A DNA stretch of 64,000 nt from Pontibacter ruber (GTDB taxonomy: Bacteria; Bacteroidota; Bacteroidia; Cytophagales; Hymenobacteraceae): positions 310,001-374,000 of the forward strand of contig NZ_JALPRR010000003.1 of the NCBI RefSeq assembly GCF_023630205.1. The letters are read 5' to 3'. Below, piece after piece: positions 58,978-64,000 of the stretch. Every line of letters begins with the position of its first letter. Position 1 is the stretch's first letter. Made by a program: the position numbers and the translations under genes. Under the pieces are notes generated by a model. It ran no database searches. It was not told where the DNA came from and saw only the letters and a program-made list of their open reading frames with translations.

Positions 58978-59450
58978 ATGATCTGGCTATGGTTGGCAGA
59001 AGTATGGTTATCCAGAAACATGCTCATCTGGTAAAGATCAAAGCCCTTTGCCCAGTAATCTTTTTCTGTCTTTTCTAATTCAAAACCGAGCTTCTGGTAA
59101 AACTTGTACACCAACTGCGTTGTTCGGACTACGATCCTGTCGATAGCAGGATTCTTATTGATGTGCTCAATTCTGTGAAGGGTAAGCGCTTTGCCAATGC
59201 CTTTGCCCTGAAAAGCAGGATGGACAATATCCCAGGAAATGCGTGCTGTTTTGCCTTCATCAAAGCCGAGGTTATACCCTCCGGCACCTATTATGTTGCC
59301 GTCCTCTTCCACTACAAAATAGTTATCAGCATGCTGATCGAGGTACTCGATATAATCGTTTACTTCAGATTCGGCAAAGTATTGAGGAATGTTAAGCTGC
59401 AGTAAAGCGATAAGCTCCTCGTTGTCATCGCGGGTGTATGCTCTGATCAT
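58974..59450 (-). CDS. GNAT-family acetyltransferase
   Basis: A 158-aa enzyme from the start at 59450 (MIRAYTRDDNEELIALL); the frame reaches back to an ATG at 59534 that overlaps the upstream stop as TAATG, so a longer coupled form cannot be excluded. Acetyl-CoA-binding motif A is VHPAFQGKGIGKALTLHRI. A GNAT enzyme of unknown acceptor substrate. It sits between another acetyltransferase and a lipoprotein hydrolase in one operon. Confidence 0.88.
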   Translation of the reverse strand: MIRAYTRDDNEELIALLQLNIPQYFAESEVNDYIEYLDQHADNYFVVEEDGNIIGAGGYNLGFDEGKTARISWDIVHPAFQGKGIGKALTLHRIEHINKNPAIDRIVVRTTQLVYKFYQKLGFELEKTEKDYWAKGFDLYQMSMFLDNHTSANHSQII

Positions 59451-59533
59451 AGTTCTATTTTTACATTTACCATTGGTTGCGGGTAAAGTACAGTGGCATT
59501 TAAAAGGATCAGTTTGAGCCGGTGCAAGGCCCA

Positions 59534-60040
59534 TTAGTTGCAGTACAAGAGCAGGTCTTCTTCACTGTGTGGTAACCGGATTGGTTTGACAAAGGCAAGC
59601 CCCAGTTTCTCTAAAAGCTGAATGGATCTGGCGTTGTCAGGCACCGTGATGGCGGAAACCTTCGGGATATGCAGCTTGTCTTTTGCGTACGTTAGCGTCG
59701 CGCTGGCAATTTCGTAGGCGTAGCCTTTGCCGTTGTATTCTGGCAAAAACGCAAACCCTATATCCGGGTGTTCGAGGGTTTCCCGCCTGAGGATGCCACA
59801 CATGCCGATGGCTTTGCTATCGTCTATTTTCTCTACCAGCGAAAGGCCATAGCCATTGTCTGCATAACTTTTTAAAGGACCATTTTGCAGGTAGTTTACT
59901 GCCTGCTCATCCGTCCTTACATTTCTGTCGCCGATAAACTGCAGCCATCCTGGCGTGTTCAGCAGCTCTACGATAAATGCAGTATCTGCAAGCGTAAACT
60001 CTCTTAGCCTTAATCTTTCAGTTTCTAAAAGGTATTTCAT
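59534..60040 (-). CDS. GNAT-family acetyltransferase (RimJ/RimL-like)
   Basis: A 168-aa acetyltransferase starting MKYLLETERLRLREFTLADT, the typical N-terminus of the RimJ/RimL ribosomal-protein type. Motif A is FAFLPEYNGKGYAYEIASA, and the C-terminus has NARSIQLLEKLG. Likely N-acetylates a protein or small-molecule amine. First gene of a three-gene unit with the acetyltransferase and hydrolase downstream. Confidence 0.9.
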   Translation of the reverse strand: MKYLLETERLRLREFTLADTAFIVELLNTPGWLQFIGDRNVRTDEQAVNYLQNGPLKSYADNGYGLSLVEKIDDSKAIGMCGILRRETLEHPDIGFAFLPEYNGKGYAYEIASATLTYAKDKLHIPKVSAITVPDNARSIQLLEKLGLAFVKPIRLPHSEEDLLLYCN

Positions 60041-60781
60041 GCGAATGTTCTTGTATGTACTGCCTGGAGACTCATTATTTAGGGACCGGGCTGATAAGTT
60101 AAGCTAAATTTCTTGCCGTACAGCAACAGGAATGGTCTGTATTTGTAAATAACGAATATAAGAATAAAACAATAAGCAGCAAACAGAAAAGTTTTGGAAC
60201 ACTGACGCTGGAGAAGACCTTTATGCCTGTAAACCAGTGAGATCTGAAGAGTATTGATAGCGAAATAGCCGTGCTATACCTGGGCAGGCGGCATTACTTT
60301 TGAGTTGGTGTAAAGTATAGCAGGGGAGGAGTGTTTGTGCATAAATATCGGGTTAACTGATATACTTTGCCTGGCATAATCATCAGGCAGGTTGCCCGAC
60401 TTATTTAAAATTGCTTCGTATATAATTAGAGATCAGGAACATACAATACGAATGATGTAGCTTTTACAGTTTTTGTTTTACAAATTTTCTCTCCCAACCC
60501 TTCACCCTGCTTTCTACTCAAATTGGTTCCGATACAGCGTAGAACCAGGTAAATACACCTACACAGGGATTCTTCCTACTGTAGTAGGAGCTTCCCCAAA
60601 AGGAGCCTCTGGGTAACACATGCTTCTTTATTGCCTTTCTAGTGCCTCAATGCCCTTCTTATATGAAAATATAGCTGCATCCCTGCACAATGACGCGTTT
60701 TCATCTGACCGTACCTGTTTTCCTGCCACCACCGGTTCTGTTTGCTTAGTACACGGAAGCCTTAATGTTTTCAATAGAATT
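60041..60781. other. Long non-coding region with dyads
   Basis: Contains a TGGTTC/GAACCA stem-loop at 60524-60547 and a 16-bp dyad (TCCTACT and AGTAGGA with two bases between) at 60574-60589, both upstream of the PKD lipoprotein. They could be operators or leader-RNA structures. Two AAGTATA/TATACTT copies. No gene supported before 60782. Confidence 0.45.
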
Positions 60782-61216
60782 ATGAAAAGAATACGTTTTC
60801 CATTTACTGTTTTTATCTGGATAACACTTTTACTATCTGCCGGCTGTGGCGGAGATAGTGATCAGGATCCCACACCTAACTTACCACCAGTTGTCAATGC
60901 AGGAACGGATCAGAGGATATACCTGCCTGCGGACACTGTTGAACTTAGGGGCAGCGGAACAGATTCCGATGGTAGCATTAAGAGTTATGAATGGACGAAG
61001 CTGAGCGGGCCTGAATCTTATACTATAGTAAGCGCTACGGCTGCTGCTACAAAAGTAAAAAATCTGGTGGAGGGGGAGTATGCGTTCGGGTTAAGGGTTA
61101 CAGACAATAGCGGTTTGTCGGATCAGGATACCGTAGTTGTAAGCGTATTTGCTACATGCCCCTGCGCTCCCAACTGCGATCCAATAGGAGATCCTTGCAA
61201 TCCGTGGGATTACTGA
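60782..61216 (+). CDS. PKD-domain lipoprotein, 144 aa
   Basis: Start at 60782 (MKRIRFPFTVFIWITLLLSAGCGGDS) gives a lipoprotein signal with Cys near residue 22; the longer frame from 60620 is rejected. One PKD-type beta-sandwich follows (PPVVNAGTDQRIYLPADTV, GTDSDGSIKSYEWTKLSG, AFGLRVTDNSGLSDQDTV). The C-terminus has CPCAPNCDPIGDPCNP, four Cys in a short tail that may form disulfides or bind metal. Surface exposure is likely. Binding partner unknown. Confidence 0.85.
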   Translation: MKRIRFPFTVFIWITLLLSAGCGGDSDQDPTPNLPPVVNAGTDQRIYLPADTVELRGSGTDSDGSIKSYEWTKLSGPESYTIVSATAAATKVKNLVEGEYAFGLRVTDNSGLSDQDTVVVSVFATCPCAPNCDPIGDPCNPWDY

Positions 61217-61255
61217 CGCACCAAAACATTGAAGTAAAACGCACTGGAGTGCAAG

Positions 61256-61289
61256 AAAGCCGCTCCCCATTTAATGGGGAAGCGGCTTT
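61256..61289 (+). terminator. Rho-independent terminator
   Basis: Stem AGCCGCT-CCCCAT (61256-61270) with ATGGGG-AAGCGGCT (61274-61289), then a T-run. Ends the PKD lipoprotein gene. Confidence 0.88.
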
Positions 61290-61376
61290 TTTTAAGTATA
61301 CCTGGCGAATTGTCTAACTGATCACAGGCGTGGCTGCTTAAAGCAGCATTTTAGAACAACGACTCCCACATCTAAA

Positions 61377-62144
61377 TTATAGCACTATCTTCTCACCATC
61401 CTGCGGAATGATCAGTTTATCTTTTCCGATGTTTAGCTCTTCCGCTTTTAGGCGCAGCGAGTTTCTGGTTGTGCGGCAATGGTCCAGCGCCTCCATGTGT
61501 ACGGCTATCACTTTTGCATCACCACTTTCTTTTATCAGCGACATCGTTTGTTCTTCATCTTTCAGGATAGGCGTTGCTTCAAAACCCGGGAATACCGCAC
61601 CGCCCGAGTTAGTCACAATGTAATCCGGTTTATACTTTTGAATGGCCTGCTCTACTTCGTCTATCCAGATGCTGTCGCCCACGATATAGATAGCTGGCTC
61701 GCCTTCTGCTTTCAATACAAAGCCGGACACCGAACCCATCTGCTTCAGAATTTCCCCGCTGCCGTGCTCGCCGCCGGTTCTGTAGATGGTGATGCCGTTC
61801 CAAACGGTGCTGTCGTGTACGGTCTCGGCATTGGTGAAGCCTTCCTTCTGGAAGAACGCCTCATCAGCTGGTTGATTGATCAGCTTTATACTTTTGTTCA
61901 GGGTTGCACTTGCTACCGGATCGAAGTGGTCGGCGTGGGTGTGCGTCACCAGCACCAGATCCACGTCCTGCACAATTTCCTCGATAGACGTAGGTAAATC
62001 CACCATCGGGTTTCTGGCCTTGCCTGCAATTGGGTCAAAGGAGTCCTTCGGCATCAGCATAGGGTCTACCAGGATCTTCTTACCTGCATAATTAACTACA
62101 AGGGTAGCATTCCGGACTAACTGTATACTTGCGCTTGTTGCCAT
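61377..62144 (-). CDS. MBL-fold metallo-hydrolase (UlaG-like)
   Basis: A 255-aa metallo-hydrolase with the zinc motif THTHADHFDP, a later GDSIWIDE and a final HMEALDHC, as in UlaG-like lactonases and related enzymes of unknown substrate. No signal peptide. An AraC-type regulator lies directly upstream on the same strand and may control it. Confidence 0.9.
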   Translation of the reverse strand: MATSASIQLVRNATLVVNYAGKKILVDPMLMPKDSFDPIAGKARNPMVDLPTSIEEIVQDVDLVLVTHTHADHFDPVASATLNKSIKLINQPADEAFFQKEGFTNAETVHDSTVWNGITIYRTGGEHGSGEILKQMGSVSGFVLKAEGEPAIYIVGDSIWIDEVEQAIQKYKPDYIVTNSGGAVFPGFEATPILKDEEQTMSLIKESGDAKVIAVHMEALDHCRTTRNSLRLKAEELNIGKDKLIIPQDGEKIVL

Positions 62145-62194
62145 ATTGTATTGATTTTAAAGTTCTTAGTTTCAATACAAAGGTAGGGGCGCTG

Positions 62195-63091
62195 CTACTG
62201 TGCTTCGCTACCAAAGCTATTTGCCTTGCTACCATTTTGATAATCGGCAAGGAAGGCGGTGGTAGTTTGGCTGGTTTGGGTTTTGAAGAAGCGCATCAAA
62301 TGGTTGGGCTCCGAGAAGTGGAGTTCGTGCGCGATGTCGGCAACGGTTAAGTCCGAATGGATCAGGTAATTTTTGATCTCGAAGAGCAGCCGTTGTTTGA
62401 GTAAATGGGTGGCCGTTACGTTATACTGGGCCTGTACCGCTTTGTTGAGCGTGATCCTGCTTATTCCCATCAGGTCGGCATACTCACTGATCCGCTGCTT
62501 CTCCTTGATGTGCAGCTCCAATAGTTTCTTGAACTGGTAGGCATAGTTGTTCTCCGGCTTATCGAGCGGCAGGTTGTTTTGCCGGGCGTAATCCCGGTTG
62601 AGCTTCAGCAGCAAATAGTAAAGGAGGGAGCGGATGAGGTGTTCGCTGTCCGGGTTGGCCTCCCTGAGTTCCGTGTGGATCTCGGTTAGGGTACTGCAGG
62701 CTTTCTGAATATACTCGGCAGTAACCTTCATGTGCAACGGGTAATCCAACTGGTAGAAGTAGAGGAGCCGGTACGTGAACAGCTTGTCAGCAAAAAAGTC
62801 GTTGAGGAAATCTTCCTGGAAGATAAGAAACGTAAAGTCCAGGTGATTCGGGTCCAGCTTCCATTGCCGCTTCTGGAAAGGCGAGATAAAGACAATGGTA
62901 TTATCTGAGAGGCTAATCTTCCGCTGGTTTAATACTACATAGCCCTTGGCTTTTCTGAAGATCAGGATCTCGAAGTAATCGGTGTTGTAAACCTCTGTGT
63001 TTGTGTAGGCTCCTTTTATTTCGTTGCCTGACCCTACCCGAAGCAGGACCTCTACGCCGCACTGGGTCTTATCGAATTTTATAGTTCTCAA
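62195..63091 (-). CDS. AraC-family transcription regulator
   Basis: A 298-aa regulator with an N-terminal cupin-like sensor (about 30-130) and a C-terminal double helix-turn-helix (ISEYADLMGISRITLNKAVQ, TVADIAHELHFSEPNHLMRFF). Sits 50 bases upstream of the MBL-hydrolase gene on the same strand. Its ligand is unknown. Confidence 0.92.
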   Translation of the reverse strand: MRTIKFDKTQCGVEVLLRVGSGNEIKGAYTNTEVYNTDYFEILIFRKAKGYVVLNQRKISLSDNTIVFISPFQKRQWKLDPNHLDFTFLIFQEDFLNDFFADKLFTYRLLYFYQLDYPLHMKVTAEYIQKACSTLTEIHTELREANPDSEHLIRSLLYYLLLKLNRDYARQNNLPLDKPENNYAYQFKKLLELHIKEKQRISEYADLMGISRITLNKAVQAQYNVTATHLLKQRLLFEIKNYLIHSDLTVADIAHELHFSEPNHLMRFFKTQTSQTTTAFLADYQNGSKANSFGSEAQ

Positions 63092-63512
63092 GGGTCAGGT
63101 CTTTTTCTGATATACGCTGGGTGAAGTGGTAAAATTATGCTGAATGGCTGTTGAATAAAGCAGGCGCCCGTCGACCTGCTATTTTTAGAGTACAATAAGT
63201 AAGCTACTTGCAGGGTCAGTGGCAACGGAGCAGTGAGGCTATTGCTCTATTCTCTTGTTACCTAGCGTTTATTTTTTGATACTTTCAGCAGTTTCCGATT
63301 AAGTACCAAGTACACCATTGATAGAAATACCAAATCAAAACCTATGATGAAATGATGTTCCTTCACTTATGTTCCCTGTAAAAACGATTCATGTATCTAA
63401 AAGGGAATGTAATTGAAGGCACTTGGAGGAGTCGGAATAAGATATTCTATTACGGCAATAACTATAAGTGAAATCGATTAGGATACTATTCATTTCATTC
63501 CCGTCACTTTCC
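63092..63512. other. Non-coding region, 421 bp
   Basis: AT-rich toward its right end. No ORF, hairpin terminator or promoter that I can support, and none of the AAGTATA motifs otherwise common in the window. Confidence 0.45.
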
Positions 63513-63905
63513 TTAAGACCTTATGATTTCTATTTGTAGCTCGTCAGTCCCGTTGATTCGGAATTTAGCGTCTAAAATATAAGACTTGTCTATTAATAAC
63601 TCCACTTGCCTCTTAAAATCCTTTTTGCCATTGTGACTGAAGTAATATTGAATATTAGAGACTGTGTAGTTGTCACTTAGACTGATTGATTCAAGCCTAT
63701 TAATATTTTCTACAAAATTTTCGAAGTCGTAGGTATCCGTGCTCTTTCTGCGGTACTCCTTTGAGTAGTCCAATGAAATGGCAATGGTCTGCTTCGATTC
63801 GTCCGGCTTAATCTTGATGTCCTCGCAATATAGATTGTTAGAATAGAAACCATTTGAGCACTGGATTGACGTCAGCACTTTTCCTTTCTTTATAGGTCTA
63901 ATCAT
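63513..63905 (-). CDS. Hypothetical AT-rich protein, 130 aa
   Basis: A soluble, charged protein without recognisable domain (MIRPIKKGKVLTSIQCSNGF). Codon use is AT-rich like the 1.9-3.8 kb orphans, and the AAGTATA motif is missing from the surrounding kilobase. Probably recently acquired. It may be an immunity- or effector-type accessory protein, but nothing in the sequence proves that. Confidence 0.6.
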   Translation of the reverse strand: MIRPIKKGKVLTSIQCSNGFYSNNLYCEDIKIKPDESKQTIAISLDYSKEYRRKSTDTYDFENFVENINRLESISLSDNYTVSNIQYYFSHNGKKDFKRQVELLIDKSYILDAKFRINGTDELQIEIIRS

Positions 63906-63968
63906 GTTGTCCGGTTGATATTAATGTTGTTGGATTGCTAAAGCTGCTATTAATGATAGATAACTACT

Positions 63969-63997
63969 GTATAGCAGGAAAATTACTCCTGCTATAC
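63969..63997. terminator. Hairpin at the window edge
   Basis: Perfect 11-bp stem GTATAGCAGGA (63969-63979) with TCCTGCTATAC (63987-63997). Whether it ends a gene beyond the window cannot be told from here. Confidence 0.5.
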
Positions 63998-64000
63998 TCC

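Overview
The window looks like chromosomal DNA of a Bacteroidota species, most probably Cytophagales and close to Pontibacter/Hymenobacteraceae. This is inferred from promoters with a TAnnTTTG -7 element instead of -35/-10 boxes, weak Shine-Dalgarno signals, SusC/OMP_b-brl-type receptor architecture, a Bacteroidota-style cyanophycin synthetase and the overall protein content. It is mainly a housekeeping and accessory mosaic. I see no rRNA, tRNA, CRISPR array, transposase or phage genes.

Layout. 0-3.9 kb: a secreted serine hydrolase followed by three AT-rich orphan genes (1.9-3.8 kb) that look acquired. 4-8 kb: ferredoxin plus ferredoxin-NADP reductase, a DUF72 protein, a composite repeat locus, and a nuclease-like orphan. 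8-16.5 kb: isoaspartyl peptidase, a three-gene galactofuranose/glycan cluster (glycosyltransferase, UDP-galactopyranose mutase, GH5-like hydrolase) and cyanophycin synthetase. 16.9-18.4 kb: a Gly/Ser/Tyr-rich low-complexity protein with an internal DNA duplication. 18.8-24 kb: a six-PAS histidine kinase and a NarL-type response regulator, with two divergently read STAS proteins between them. 24-26.9 kb: pirin, an orphan and an MFS transporter.

27-38 kb is the functional highlight, a sulfide/persulfide/thiosulfate cluster: two YeeE/YedE half-transporters, a single-domain rhodanese, two MBL-rhodanese fusions (persulfide dioxygenase-like), two TauE/SafE exporters, a Crp/Fnr regulator, an SQOR-type sulfide:quinone oxidoreductase, a 1-Cys peroxiredoxin and an MFS permease. 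Five separate promoters here carry the same composite element: a dyad of the form GTGAC-N4-GTCAC placed exactly 22 bp before a TAnnTTTG-like -7 box. The Crp/Fnr protein in the cluster has the Arg-Glu-x3-Arg recognition helix expected to read GTGA half-sites, so I infer a dedicated locally encoded sulfur regulon with class II activation geometry.

38-64 kb: SRPBCC and alpha/beta hydrolases, a second Gly/Tyr/Arg-rich protein flanked by a matching pair of two-hairpin repeats, DinB and creatininase-family proteins, cold-shock protein, TonB-type receptor, PAS-LuxR regulator, class A PBP, a lipoprotein with a CotH-like kinase motif, an M48 protease, a CxxC-AraC fusion regulator, GNAT enzymes, a PKD lipoprotein, an MBL hydrolase with an AraC regulator, and an AT-rich orphan.

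Two sequence-scale patterns cross the window. First, the heptamer AAGTATA/TATACTT occurs more than 100 times by my reading, in both coding and non-coding DNA, roughly ten times chance, yet is missing from the AT-rich orphan islands. Second, a dispersed repeat family built of three C-rich/G-rich hairpins sits at three intergenic loci, and at two of them it is joined to a conserved GC-rich module of about 145 bp.
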